DNA of 64,000 nucleotides, from contig NZ_SMGP01000004.1 of assembly GCF_004339745.1 (NCBI RefSeq), positions 310,001 through 374,000 on the forward strand, written 5' to 3'. The stretch is from Paraburkholderia sp. BL9I2N2 (lineage in GTDB: Bacteria; Pseudomonadota; Gammaproteobacteria; Burkholderiales; Burkholderiaceae). The notes beneath the pieces are model-generated. The model saw only the letters and a list, made by a program, of their open reading frames with translations. It searched no databases and had not been told where the DNA came from. Positions 1 through 9,488 of this stretch are shown here, piece after piece. The first letter of the stretch is position 1; the number at the start of each line of letters is the position of its first letter. A program made the position numbers and the translations under genes.

Positions 1-158
1 GGTTGGCGCATCGGCGTGTCGAGACACGTGACGCACTCGACCATGCGCTCGCCGAAGCCGCCGCTCACGCGGGCGTGACGCTCGTCGAAGTCGCCGTCGA
101 ACCGCATTCCGGCGCGATGCAGATGCATCAGCTTGCACAGGCACTGGGAGCGGCATGA
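1..158 (+). CDS. C-terminal end of a probable thiamine-diphosphate-dependent enzyme (partial)
   Basis: Only the last ~51 codons are inside the window, read from base 3 to a TGA at 156-158. The tail (alternating alanine-rich helix, then VTLVEVAVEP, then a final helix) resembles the closing beta-strand and helix of the pyrophosphate-binding domain of acetolactate-synthase-like enzymes. The stop overlaps the start of the pyruvyl transferase gene by ATGA, so the two are translationally coupled, as in some exopolysaccharide or surface-glycan clusters. Family assignment from such a short tail is tentative. Confidence 0.5.
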   Translation, partial: LAHRRVETRDALDHALAEAAAHAGVTLVEVAVEPHSGAMQMHQLAQALGAA

Positions 159-1519
159 TGGATTGGGGCATCGTCGAGAGTCCGCTGGAGCGTTCGCTCG
201 CGGCGTTGAACCGCTATGCCAGTGCAAGCGCACCGGACGAAGTCTTTCTCGACGACATGCAGCAGCGCATCGGCGCCGCGCGTCGCGCGCCCGATCGCAA
301 CGGCTCGCGTGCGCGGGGTGACGCGCCGCGCGTCCTATTACTCGGCTACAGCGGCGCGGGCAACACCGGCGCCGATCTGCGCACGATCGAGACGATCGCG
401 CAACTGCGACGCCTGCTTGCGCCGCGTGAGCCCCGCATCACGCTGTTCGCGCTCGGCGACTGTTTCGATCATCCGCTATTGGCCGGCACCCCGCGTCTTA
501 CGCCGGCGCTCCCTTATTTACCCGATGCGCTCGACGCCGCAGTGCGTGACGCCGATCTCGTGCTGAACGTGGAAGGCTCGACTTATACCTCGAAGTTTTC
601 CGATTCGCTGGCGGGCGTGCTGATCGGCGGGATCGCGCTCGCCCATGCGCATGAGCGGCCGGCGATTGCCTATGGTGTCGACAGCGGCAGGATGAGTGTT
701 GCGCTCACCCGCTTCGTCGAGCGTAACGCCGAGGCCGGCGAGATCATCTGCCGCAACGAGGCTGCGCGCGCGCAACTCGCTTCGCTCGGCGTGCGCACGC
801 ATGCGGGCGCCGATACGGCGTGGACCTATCGGGCGCCGCCTGAAGCAGGCAACGTGGCGCAAGGTGCGCGTCGCGTCGCACTGTGTCCGAACAATCCGTT
901 CTGGTGGCCGGTGCATGCCGACGCCGGGCGGGCCCGCGAACTCGACGCGCGCGGTGAGGCCTCGCCGTTTCGTTATGGGCCGCTGCACTTCCACACTTGG
1001 GACGCGGCGCGCGCCGAAGCCTATCACGCGTATCTCGACCGCTTCGCGCGGATCGCCATCGAATTGAAGGCGCAGGGCTATACGCCGGTGCTGGTGGGCA
1101 TGGAGCAACTCGATCGCAGCGTGTGCGCCGATCTGGCGGCGCGTGTGCCGTGCGCCATCGACACCGTCGCGCGCGGCCCGCATACGCTCGACAAAGTGGC
1201 CGCCACGGTCGCGCATGCCACGTGCGTGGTGACGACGCGCTATCACGCGGCGGTGCTGGCGATGTCGCACGGCGTGCCGGTGTTCGGCCTTTCGATGGAC
1301 ACGCGCATCGAGCGCTTGCTGAGCGAAGCGGGCTGCGCGCAATGGAGCGCGGCATGCGATCACGAAGACGGCGCCGATGCCGCGCTCGAAGCAATCGCAT
1401 CGCTGCGTAACGGCGAGGTGCGCACCGCGCTGATCGCTGCTTACGATGATTACGCGCGAATACAACGCGACCGTTTCGACGCGATGGGCGAGAGATTGCG
1501 CGTCGTGCTCGGGGGTTGA
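155..1519 (+). CDS. Polysaccharide pyruvyl transferase family protein
   Basis: 454 residues. A glycine-rich GYSGAGNTGAD motif at residues 64-74 and a C-terminal VVTTRYHAAVLAMSHGVP block, followed by a conserved Ser-Met-Asp stretch, are typical of the CsaB/WcaK-type pyruvyl transferase family, which adds ketal pyruvate to sugars of surface polysaccharides. An N-terminal extension of about 57 residues precedes the domain. ATG 155 overlaps the preceding stop; a second ATG follows immediately at 158. Coupling to a thiamine-diphosphate enzyme suggests a glycan or capsule-related unit that extends left of the window. The acceptor sugar cannot be inferred. Confidence 0.85.
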   Translation: MMDWGIVESPLERSLAALNRYASASAPDEVFLDDMQQRIGAARRAPDRNGSRARGDAPRVLLLGYSGAGNTGADLRTIETIAQLRRLLAPREPRITLFALGDCFDHPLLAGTPRLTPALPYLPDALDAAVRDADLVLNVEGSTYTSKFSDSLAGVLIGGIALAHAHERPAIAYGVDSGRMSVALTRFVERNAEAGEIICRNEAARAQLASLGVRTHAGADTAWTYRAPPEAGNVAQGARRVALCPNNPFWWPVHADAGRARELDARGEASPFRYGPLHFHTWDAARAEAYHAYLDRFARIAIELKAQGYTPVLVGMEQLDRSVCADLAARVPCAIDTVARGPHTLDKVAATVAHATCVVTTRYHAAVLAMSHGVPVFGLSMDTRIERLLSEAGCAQWSAACDHEDGADAALEAIASLRNGEVRTALIAAYDDYARIQRDRFDAMGERLRVVLGG

Positions 1520-1634
1520 GCGCGATTTCATGCCCTTGCATCTTGCACGTTTGCGTGTGATCAATGCGACCAGCAAGCACTTCATGCGGGCTGCATGGAA
1601 ATAATCCGGCCTCTGTCATCAGCGTGACAGAAAC

Positions 1635-1658
1635 TTCGTTTTGCCGTTCGGCAGTTCC
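1635..1658 (+). promoter_or_regulatory. Degenerate hrpII/PIP-like box
   Basis: TTCG at 1635-1638, 16 bases, then TTCC at 1655-1658: one mismatch from the TTCG-N16-TTCG box used by HrpB/HrpX-type activators of type III secretion genes in Ralstonia and Xanthomonas. It lies 73 bases before the ATG of the 1176-residue gene. A TACTAAT stretch starts at 1693, slightly further downstream than the usual 30-32 base spacing. Such short boxes arise by chance, so this is suggestive only. Confidence 0.3.
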
Positions 1659-1730
1659 GGTTTGTCGCGGATCGCGGTGCCCCTTTCCGATGTACTAATG
1701 GATCGAGCCCCGAAAATCCCGGAGAACGCC

Positions 1731-4700
1731 ATGTCCACACCGTCGATTCCAAGCTCTCATCACGGGGGGCACGTGCCGGGCGAGAACAACGGCGAGCACG
1801 GCTCGAATGATCCCGCCACGCAATCCTCTTCTTCAACGACACCGACGCCGACCGGCGAAGGCAATGCCCAATTGTCCAGGCTCGGCAAGCTGAATGCGAA
1901 GCTGTCGGGCGTGGCCAGGCGCACGGGCGAGGGCGTCGCGTCGATCGAGTCGCCGCTCGGCTCGACCGCATCCGGCGGCTATCTGGGTTGGGGCGCGAAT
2001 AATACGGTGTCGTCCGGCGGCGGGGTGGCGAGCGCGTCCGGCCACGTCTCGGAAGGCACGAAAACGGTCGCCGAAGTCACGGGTGCCCTTGGCGCGGTGC
2101 CGCAGGCACTGGATATCGTCTCCACCGCAGTCGGCACGGCGCATAAGGCTTTCACCTTGTCGAAACATGCGCAGGCAGTGAGCACCACGGAAAAGGGCAC
2201 GCTCGAAGGGGATGAAGCGCGGCGCGTGCTGCCCCAAAGCAAGGGCAATCTCGGACGAGCCGTGCCCGGCGCGATCCGCGATGTCGGACTCGGTTCGCTG
2301 AATATGGCGAGCCGCATGCAATCGGTGGCGCATCCGGGCACGTCGCTGTATGGCAAGCCGCCCCATCCGGTGAACGCGGACGGCGGCCTCGCCGTCGCCT
2401 CCGGTGCGATGTATGTGGCGGCCGGCGCACTGCAGAGCAGAAAAGTCGATCGCGGCGTGCAGCGTACTCATGCGTTCGGCGCCGCGCTCAACCATCCCGC
2501 GAGCGCGCGCGAGGACACGACGAGCGAGACGATGCAGGCGCTCGACGATTTGCACAGCAGGCGCGATATCGACCCGAACGTCTATTCGATCTTGCGTCAG
2601 CGCAGCGAAGGCGACGTGCGGAAATTCGTGGAGAATTTCGACGCGCTAGGTCCCGACGGACAGCGGGCGTTGAACAAGACGCTGCATTTCGCGGGCGAGC
2701 AGAACAAGCTCAATGTGCTGAACTTCGCCCGCAAGACGAATCTGAACACGGCGAGCACGCGCCGCGCGATTCGCGAGGACGTGATCGATGCGTTCATCAA
2801 GTCCGATCTGAATCAGGGCGGAGCCAACGCGGCGCTGGAGCAAGCCGGAACCAGCGCGGCGGCGGAGGAGGGCGGAACCGGTACGGTGAGCGAGCATGGC
2901 GGGGCCGGCGCGGTGGCGGACCCGGCGCGAATCAACGCGGTACTCGACGAGATGAAGACGGTCAGGAAAGAGTCGCGCGGCAGGCGCGTCGGCCCGGACC
3001 TGAGCACGTTACCCGACGAACTCAAGACCGGCGAGCTCGACAAGAACGCCTTGTCGGCCATCGCCCGTTCAGGCAATCCGCAGGCCTTTCTGGCCCGCTA
3101 CCAGAACCTGTCCGCCGCCGACAAGACGCGCGTGCGCGACACGCTGCACTTCGACTCGTGGCGTTTCTGGAGAAGCGATGCCACCTTGCCCACGACGAGA
3201 TATCAGCGCAGCGATATCCGCGTGGCGCTGGTGAAGCATTTCTCCGACGGCGCGACAATCGAGCGGCTGCAAACGCTCAAGCGACGCTACAACGCGAAGG
3301 TCGTGCCGTTGAAGGCGAGCGGCATACCGGCGCAAACCGCCGAGCCGCCCGAGATGCTGAAGCATCACGTGACGGCATACCAGGGGCTCAACCTCGATAA
3401 CCTCAAGGAAGAAAAGCGCCACGCCAAGGTGCAGATCGCGTACGGCGGAGTGAACATGGCGATGGGCGTCGCCGAACTCGCCGTCAATCCCGTGGCCGCC
3501 GCGACTGCCGGACAGCTGAGCGCGTCGCGCGCGGTGCTGAGTCCGGTGTATCTGATCTATGCGGGCCGCCGCGGCATCGTCAGCTATATCACGCAAAAGA
3601 ACGCGCGGCCGATCGACTCGAAGATGCACGAGGAAGCGCTAATGCGCGCGATGCCACGTCTGCGTGAAAGAATCGAAACAGGCGGCGCGCCGACGAAGGA
3701 TCTGAAGAACCGCGACATGTTTCTGCGCGGCGAACTGAAGCTCAGCGAAGCGGATATCCGGAAGCTCAACGCACTGGAGTTGAGCGGCAACCATGCGGGC
3801 GCGCGGGAGTTTCTCGCGGCAAAGCATCCCGAGAATAACGTATTGATCGCGCTGCGCAAGCTGGCCGATGAACGCGGCGGGGTGAGCTCGGAGTTTCATC
3901 GCAACGAGGCGCGCAAGCTGATCGACGACGAGGCTCAGACATACGACTCCGACGAGTTGCGAGCTATCGCCGACGGCTCGAATCCGGATGAGTCGTTTGC
4001 CGCACTCAAGACCCACTTTCTCGAGCATGCGGCTTACCGGCCCGACACGGCGATCAGAACGTTATCCGAACAATTGTCCGCGGGTACGGTGAAGGGCGAG
4101 GTGGGTTTCGACAAAGCCCCATACCAGGGCAGAAATCCCGACGACATCGCCACGGAGTTCAGAACGCGCTTTGCGCAGGACAATCCGCCGTTCGCGATCC
4201 GGCAGTTTGTCGCGAGCTGGCGGGCGGGCGGCGAGGGCGGCGTGCAGGCGCGGAACATGTTGCGCGATTGCCGCTTCACCGAAAAGGACATCGCCACCCT
4301 CAATGACATGCCGGAGAAAGACGCGTGCAAGTGGCTCGAAGGTCATCTGTTCGGTGAGAACGTGCGGCGACGTTTTTCCACGGTCGCGCTCGACCAGCCG
4401 GGCCGCAATCGCGCGGCGAATGCGGCCCGGCATGTGCAGCTCGAACCGTCGGACGCAGCCGAGCCTTTGCAGTGGCGCAGTCATTTCGAAGAGGCCGGCG
4501 TCGACGTGATCGACAACCCCGGCACGCCGGGCCTCGATTCGATGTTGTACGCGCTGCATCAGAATTTCTCGGGTAAAAGCGACGCGTCTTCGAGCACGAT
4601 GCATAAGCAGGTGATGCAGGCGCGCGAGGCGGTGATCGGAGAGTTGCGCAGACAGCGGACCGAAGCCGAGGCGGGGAATCAGAGTCAAGCCGAAGGTGAG

Positions 4701-5261
4701 GGCGAAGCCAGCCATGCTCGGCCGCTGCTGCCTGTCGATGTGGCGCGTGACGCGGAGACTATCGTGAACGTCGCGGCGGGCGTTTTTGGCAAGCCGGGTG
4801 CGACGGTCGCGCTTGTCGATACGGCGGCTGGACAGGGGCTTCGGCGTATTGGCGGCACGGGTGGCGCCCATGCGCCAATTGGCGCCGTGGTGTGCTACGA
4901 CAGTCAGTCCAAGCGCACTTTCACGCTGCACGGCGGCAAGACTGACTTGGGGAACGCGCTGGGTCGTGCGCCTTCGAGAAGCGGAAGCGTCGCATCGTCG
5001 GGGGCGGGCAATGTTTTGCCGTCGAACAACGCTAGCGCATCGACGTCGAATAACACGGCGGCATCGGCTAACGTTATCGCGCCGGCAGTGAGCGCGGCAG
5101 AGGCATCGACGCCGGACAACACCACGACCTCGACATCCACGACGACTACACCTTCATCTTCCCCGCGCGCCAGCACCGAAAGCAATGGCCCACCGCAATT
5201 GCCGCCCATCGAGCCTGTAGGCGGCTTCCTGGGAGAAGTCCTCGGCAGGATGAACGAGTAG
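1731..5261 (+). CDS. Large protein of unknown function with internal repeats; candidate secreted effector
   Basis: 1176 residues from ATG 1731, chosen because GGAGA lies 5 bases upstream; the frame is open from 1641 but without a ribosome site. I recognise no enzymatic domain. The first ~60 residues are rich in Ser, Thr, Pro, Gly and Asn and look disordered, as in type III secreted proteins. A helical repeat ending in T-L-H-F occurs at about residues 281-320 and 436-473, with a weaker copy at 741-780; a second repeat type (M-L-R...D-I-x-x-L-N) occurs at about 661-700 and 841-880. A hydrophobic stretch lies at about 566-620. The C-terminus (about 1080-1150) is again Ser/Thr/Asn-rich, then proline-rich. 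Stands alone, with no operon partner. Confidence 0.75.
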   Translation: MSTPSIPSSHHGGHVPGENNGEHGSNDPATQSSSSTTPTPTGEGNAQLSRLGKLNAKLSGVARRTGEGVASIESPLGSTASGGYLGWGANNTVSSGGGVASASGHVSEGTKTVAEVTGALGAVPQALDIVSTAVGTAHKAFTLSKHAQAVSTTEKGTLEGDEARRVLPQSKGNLGRAVPGAIRDVGLGSLNMASRMQSVAHPGTSLYGKPPHPVNADGGLAVASGAMYVAAGALQSRKVDRGVQRTHAFGAALNHPASAREDTTSETMQALDDLHSRRDIDPNVYSILRQRSEGDVRKFVENFDALGPDGQRALNKTLHFAGEQNKLNVLNFARKTNLNTASTRRAIREDVIDAFIKSDLNQGGANAALEQAGTSAAAEEGGTGTVSEHGGAGAVADPARINAVLDEMKTVRKESRGRRVGPDLSTLPDELKTGELDKNALSAIARSGNPQAFLARYQNLSAADKTRVRDTLHFDSWRFWRSDATLPTTRYQRSDIRVALVKHFSDGATIERLQTLKRRYNAKVVPLKASGIPAQTAEPPEMLKHHVTAYQGLNLDNLKEEKRHAKVQIAYGGVNMAMGVAELAVNPVAAATAGQLSASRAVLSPVYLIYAGRRGIVSYITQKNARPIDSKMHEEALMRAMPRLRERIETGGAPTKDLKNRDMFLRGELKLSEADIRKLNALELSGNHAGAREFLAAKHPENNVLIALRKLADERGGVSSEFHRNEARKLIDDEAQTYDSDELRAIADGSNPDESFAALKTHFLEHAAYRPDTAIRTLSEQLSAGTVKGEVGFDKAPYQGRNPDDIATEFRTRFAQDNPPFAIRQFVASWRAGGEGGVQARNMLRDCRFTEKDIATLNDMPEKDACKWLEGHLFGENVRRRFSTVALDQPGRNRAANAARHVQLEPSDAAEPLQWRSHFEEAGVDVIDNPGTPGLDSMLYALHQNFSGKSDASSSTMHKQVMQAREAVIGELRRQRTEAEAGNQSQAEGEGEASHARPLLPVDVARDAETIVNVAAGVFGKPGATVALVDTAAGQGLRRIGGTGGAHAPIGAVVCYDSQSKRTFTLHGGKTDLGNALGRAPSRSGSVASSGAGNVLPSNNASASTSNNTAASANVIAPAVSAAEASTPDNTTTSTSTTTTPSSSPRASTESNGPPQLPPIEPVGGFLGEVLGRMNE

Positions 5262-5308
5262 TCTCGCTCGAGCGGGGCCGCATTGCGGACCCGCGTGTCA
5301 ACGCAACA

Positions 5309-6385
5309 TCACCACGCTAGCGTCGACTCCCACGCATGGGGCGCTTTCTCCTCGCCCGAATCACGGTCACGCGCGAACGCCGGCATGACGTCCCGCGCGA
5401 ACCGGCGCATCGACTCCATCGCCATGTCATGCGGCATCGAGCCGAACCAGAAGCTCGCGCTGAAGTAATCGCAGCCGAGACCTTCTTGAATCCGGCGCAA
5501 CTGGTGAATGCATTCGTCGGCGGTGCCGATCACGAGAAAGTCGCTGCGCAGCACCGCGTCGGACGGTTCGTCGGGTAGCGGCGCCGCCGGCACGATGCCG
5601 TCGACCACCTCGCCCATGTCGTGACGCAGACGCAGCGTCGCGCGTCCATTCCAGCGCGCATGCTCGACGGCCTCGCGCGCCTGCGCCTCGTTTTGCGCGA
5701 CGAACACGGGCCGCTGCGTGCCGATGCGCATGCTGGCCAGCGCGCCGGCAAGGTCCGGATAGTGGCGCCTTACGTCAGTCAGCTTCGAGATCGGTTCGAG
5801 CACGCCGGTGAAGAGATTGGCGCGCCGCTTCACAGCCTGTTCGACCGACGCCCGCCGGCTCGAATTGACCACCAGCCACAACGGGATTGCACGTTGCAGC
5901 GGTTGCGGCACGAGGCCCGTGCGCGGCACGCTGAAGTGCTCGCCGTGATGCGAGAACAGAGGCTCGCGCAGCGCTTTGAGCAGGACGTCGATCGCTTCGT
6001 CGTCGCGCGCCGAGGTCGTGCCTTTGACGAGCTGGAAGCGCTCGTACTGGTAGCTTTGGTAACCGCTGCCGAGCCCGGCTTCGACGCGTCCGCCGCTCAG
6101 CACGTCGAGCGTGGCGAGTTCTTCCGCGATCACCAGCGGATGATGCAGCGGCACCGGCACGATCGCCGGCCCAAGCCGCAAATGGCGGGTGCGCGCGGCG
6201 ATATGCGAGAGCAGCATCAACGGTCGCGACGAGTGCGAGTAATTCGTGAAGTGATGCTCGGCGAGCCACAGATGACTGAAGCCGAGCATGTCGGCGGCTT
6301 CCGCCATGGCGATGGCGCGCTGGTAAAGCTCGGCGGCGGGCGCGGGCTCGGGAGCCGGCAACGTCATGAACAAACCGAATTGCAT
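5309..6385 (-). CDS. LLM-class flavin-dependent oxidoreductase
   Basis: 358 residues, luciferase-like monooxygenase fold. The start MQFGLF at 6385 has GGAG 6 bases upstream; the frame is open much further but is only a shadow of the neighbour. LWLAEHHF near residue 45, the RLGPAIVPVPLHHPLVIAEELATLD block and LSGGRVEAGLGSGY are hallmark segments of the bacterial luciferase family, which binds FMN supplied by a separate reductase. The exact substrate is unknown. Downstream of, and on the same strand as, the DUF3455-type lipoprotein gene, with a 20-base gap, so probably co-transcribed. Confidence 0.88.
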   Translation of the reverse strand: MQFGLFMTLPAPEPAPAAELYQRAIAMAEAADMLGFSHLWLAEHHFTNYSHSSRPLMLLSHIAARTRHLRLGPAIVPVPLHHPLVIAEELATLDVLSGGRVEAGLGSGYQSYQYERFQLVKGTTSARDDEAIDVLLKALREPLFSHHGEHFSVPRTGLVPQPLQRAIPLWLVVNSSRRASVEQAVKRRANLFTGVLEPISKLTDVRRHYPDLAGALASMRIGTQRPVFVAQNEAQAREAVEHARWNGRATLRLRHDMGEVVDGIVPAAPLPDEPSDAVLRSDFLVIGTADECIHQLRRIQEGLGCDYFSASFWFGSMPHDMAMESMRRFARDVMPAFARDRDSGEEKAPHAWESTLAW

Positions 6386-6405
6386 CGTCGACTCCTGCGC
6401 GAATG

Positions 6406-7068
6406 TCAGTGCGCGGCCTGGTTCGCCGACAAGGCGACCGGCGCGAGGCCTTTGGCGCGATAGAACATGTAGGTCGCGCCATACGGTACGAGCAGATGCG
6501 CGCCTTCGACCTCGCAATCCGGCTGCGGCGGCAGGCCGCCCGAGGTATCGATGCGCTGGATCGAACTGATGTCGGCGAAACGGCCCTCGCCGGGACGCGG
6601 CGCGGCGACGAAGCGCGCGGTGTAGCGCACCCACGTCAGCGCATTCGCGCCCACCTGGCTTTCCGCCGCGACCTTGCCGATCACATAGCTGCCGTCGTAC
6701 GAGAGGAAGTAGCGGCCCGGCGCGACAGTGCCGGCGCTCTGGCCGTTCGAGTCGACGAGGATGGCCTCCGAACCCAGCGGGTCCCACAACAGTTGGGTGC
6801 CGTCGCGGGCGACGCCGGGCAGCGCCATGCCGGGCTGCGTGGCGGCTTTGATACGCCGGCACACGTAGGTTTCGTCGCCGTGCGTGGTCATCACTTCCTG
6901 CAACACTTCGTGCTGGCCGGCGCGCAGTTCCGTGGGCAAGGACGCGTCGGAGGTGGGCGGCGGCATGGGCGGCGTCGCGCAAGCGGCGAGCGCCAGCGCG
7001 CAGCACGCGGCGAGGCAGGTCAGCGACGGGCGCAGGGAGGGCGCGAGGCGGGGCGGAAAACCAGTCAT
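6406..7068 (-). CDS. DUF3455-type lipoprotein
   Basis: 220 residues from ATG 7068. The N-terminus has a basic region, a hydrophobic core and a lipobox (LAAC, Cys30), so it should be lipidated and anchored in a membrane. The mature part resembles the DUF3455 family: G-x-x-V-L-Q near the start, a D-P-x-G-S-E-A block, and a T-W-V-R-Y segment followed by I-Q-R-I-x-T-x-G-G-x-P and a late P-Y-x-A-x-Y-x-F-Y. Function is unknown. An upstream in-frame ATG at 7161 is possible but would bury the signal peptide behind 31 extra residues, so the shorter form is preferred. Confidence 0.75.
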   Translation of the reverse strand: MTGFPPRLAPSLRPSLTCLAACCALALAACATPPMPPPTSDASLPTELRAGQHEVLQEVMTTHGDETYVCRRIKAATQPGMALPGVARDGTQLLWDPLGSEAILVDSNGQSAGTVAPGRYFLSYDGSYVIGKVAAESQVGANALTWVRYTARFVAAPRPGEGRFADISSIQRIDTSGGLPPQPDCEVEGAHLLVPYGATYMFYRAKGLAPVALSANQAAH

Positions 7069-7386
7069 CGGTGGCAAGGAAGGGCGAGCGATGCTGCCAT
7101 CACACCTGATCCAGCGCGTGGATGGGGGCGTCGATACGAAAGAGCGGATTGAAAAGCGCACGTGGCGGATGAGGACGCGTCCGCGCTGTGAAGCTTGGCG
7201 GCGAGATAGCGCAGCAGCGGCAGGCGGTGGTTCGCGTGACCATGCATCCGTTCGCGATCCCGTCGAACGTCAGCCGGCGTCGGTCGATACTGGCTCAGGT
7301 TTGCCGCCGCGATCATCACGGCACACGTGACAGCGTCTTCGCAGTTCTCCTTCTGACAACGGCCCGCGCCCCCACCCGAACCGGCG

Positions 7387-8340
7387 ATGGAATTGACTCA
7401 CCCGACTCCCCCAGGCGTGTCCTTTGACTCCTTGCTCGATCCGGAACCGCGGTCATTCATGCCGCTTGCGCAAGACGTTCGCGCCGCCGCCTATCTGGCG
7501 ATGATCCGCCGCTACATCGGCGGCGGGGCCGTCGAACCTGACGGGCTCGCGCCATCGGACAACACACGCGAGACCCCGCCGATCACCGCCGCCGATTGCA
7601 GCGCGCGTCTCGCCGCTGCCGACCGCATGTTCGCCGACTGGCTCGCGCCCCTGCAGCGCACGGCAGCCGAAGTCGCAGGCGTTGACCCGGCGCGCATGGC
7701 GGATGCGCTCAACCACATGCACCACGAGTCGCGCCGTCTGACGATGTGCGACGACGTGCTGCTCGATAACGTCGTGGCATTGGCGCGCGGGGTGATCGAT
7801 CAGCAGGTGCCGGGCGACTTCATCGAAACCGGCGTCTGGCGCGGCGGCGTGACCATTCTGATGCGCGCCGCGCTGACCGCGTTCGGCGATCGTGGCCGCA
7901 ACGTATGGGTCGCGGATTCGTTCGCGGGGCTGCCCGCGCCGGACCCGGCCAGCGATCTGCGCGAGGCTATCTGGCATCACCTGATGGGCGCGGTCAGTCT
8001 GCTGCGCAGCGATCTGGCGACCGTGCGCGAGTCGTTCGCGCGGGCGGGGCTGCTCGATCGCCGCGTGCGCTTCCTGCCGGGCTGGTTCGCCGACACGCTG
8101 CCGGATGCGCCGATCGAGCGCCTCGCGTTGATGCGGCTCGACGGCGACTGGTACGAGTCGACGCGCGTGGCGCTCGACGCGCTATATCCGCGTTTGTCAC
8201 CGGGCGGCTTCGTGATCGTCGACGACTACGGTTTGCCGACGGGTTGCGCGCGCGCCGTGGACGAATATCGCGCGCTGCATCGGATCGATGCGCCGCTGGT
8301 GCGCGTCAACGGCCAGGCGGTCTACTGGTGCAAGCCATGA
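7387..8340 (+). CDS. TylF/macrocin-O-methyltransferase family protein
   Basis: 317 residues. S-adenosylmethionine-dependent methyltransferase of the TylF/MycF type: DFIETGVWRGG at about residue 143 (AdoMet loop), DSFAGLPAPDP at about 178 and DGDWYEST...VDDYG at about 252-282, the metal-binding acidic region of this family. TylF enzymes O-methylate sugars of natural products. The stop overlaps the next start (ATGATG at 8337), so it is coupled to the JmjC-like gene. The substrate is unknown; the pairing suggests tailoring of a small molecule, glycan or peptide. Confidence 0.85.
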   Translation: MELTHPTPPGVSFDSLLDPEPRSFMPLAQDVRAAAYLAMIRRYIGGGAVEPDGLAPSDNTRETPPITAADCSARLAAADRMFADWLAPLQRTAAEVAGVDPARMADALNHMHHESRRLTMCDDVLLDNVVALARGVIDQQVPGDFIETGVWRGGVTILMRAALTAFGDRGRNVWVADSFAGLPAPDPASDLREAIWHHLMGAVSLLRSDLATVRESFARAGLLDRRVRFLPGWFADTLPDAPIERLALMRLDGDWYESTRVALDALYPRLSPGGFVIVDDYGLPTGCARAVDEYRALHRIDAPLVRVNGQAVYWCKP

Positions 8341-9488
8341 TGAACGCGCTGTTGCACGCGCGGCTCGCAGAGCATTACCTGGCGCCGCCGCAAACGGTGG
8401 CCGTCGATCTGATCGTCAGCGATTGCACGGACGACAGCCGCCGTTTCGTGCTCGGCCCGATGATCGATTCGACACCGATTGCCGCTCGCAATCCGTATTG
8501 CGCCACGGCGCGCATCACGTTGAACCGCACGCTGTTGAGCGCCATGCTCGACGACCCGACCGGTTTCGACCCGCGCAGCGCCGCGGCCATGGCGCTTGGC
8601 GGCGTGCGGATCGAGGGCTCGGCGCGGCTTGCCGCGTACTGGCTGCAATTGCTCAAACGTCCCTCGGCGGCGGGCCGCGCGGCGCTCGAACGCGCGCGGC
8701 GCGCGCCGGCCTCACTCGACGATGTGCCGACTTTACGCGCAAGCGATGGCGACGCTCATGACCTGTACGCGGTACTTGCCGACACGCTCGATGCTTGCGT
8801 GCCGCTGCTATTGCGCGACATGATCGACTGGCCGGAAGTCGCGTGGACGCTCGATGACTGGCGCGCCCATGAAGGCGCGACCGTGTTGCGTGCGGACCCA
8901 TCGAGCGGCGGCGCGCAGAGCGTCGCCGATTTCATCGACGGATTCGCAGCGCATCACGCGTCCGACGCGGGCGCCGCGACCTATACCGAAGGCTGCCTGT
9001 TGCCGCCCGCGTGGGAAGCGCGCTTTTCCCTGCCGATGCTGCCGGCCCGCCTGTTCGGCGCGGGACAACTGTGGTTCGGGCGAGCGAGCGCGGCTGCGCT
9101 GGTCACGCGTTTGCACTGCGATCTGGCGAACTCGTTTCTTGCACAGATTCACGGCCGCAAACGCGTGCGGCTTTATTCACCCAGGCAAGAAAACGCGGTC
9201 TATGCGCTCGATGCCTTCAACACGTACCGGCCGTGTCGGGTCGATGCGGCAGTGCCCGACTTGACCCGCTTCCCGCGTTTCGCCGATGCGCAAAGTGTCG
9301 ACGTCGTGCTGGAACCAGGCGACCTGCTGGTGATTCCAACCGGCTGGTTTCACTGCGTGTGGGCATTGGATCACGTGCTGTCGATCAGCCGGTTTGCCGA
9401 CGACGCAACGACTGCGGCGCTGCTACGCGAAGCCGCGCCGTCACGAACGAATCTATCCAACACAGCGACTACATCGAGGACCGGATGA
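8337..9488 (+). CDS. Cupin-like/JmjC-fold Fe(II)/2-oxoglutarate-type hydroxylase candidate
   Basis: 383 residues from ATG 8337, overlapping the methyltransferase stop. The C-terminal half carries an H-x-D pair (His260, Asp262, in LHCDLANSF) and a later histidine (His339, in GWFHCVW) in the order of the facial triad of JmjC/FIH-like dioxygenases, with GRKRVRLYSP between them and a PGDLLVIP strand before the last His. Residues 1-200 match no domain I know. The family hydroxylates proteins or small molecules; here the substrate is unknown. The gene ends in an ATGA overlap with a small exported protein. Confidence 0.7.
   Translation: MMNALLHARLAEHYLAPPQTVAVDLIVSDCTDDSRRFVLGPMIDSTPIAARNPYCATARITLNRTLLSAMLDDPTGFDPRSAAAMALGGVRIEGSARLAAYWLQLLKRPSAAGRAALERARRAPASLDDVPTLRASDGDAHDLYAVLADTLDACVPLLLRDMIDWPEVAWTLDDWRAHEGATVLRADPSSGGAQSVADFIDGFAAHHASDAGAATYTEGCLLPPAWEARFSLPMLPARLFGAGQLWFGRASAAALVTRLHCDLANSFLAQIHGRKRVRLYSPRQENAVYALDAFNTYRPCRVDAAVPDLTRFPRFADAQSVDVVLEPGDLLVIPTGWFHCVWALDHVLSISRFADDATTAALLREAAPSRTNLSNTATTSRTG

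Noticed and set aside
5309..7006. 565-codon minus-strand frame extending the LLM oxidoreductase upstream
   Set aside because: The upstream 200 codons are a shadow of the DUF3455-type lipoprotein gene; the family start MQFGLF at 6385 has its own ribosome site.
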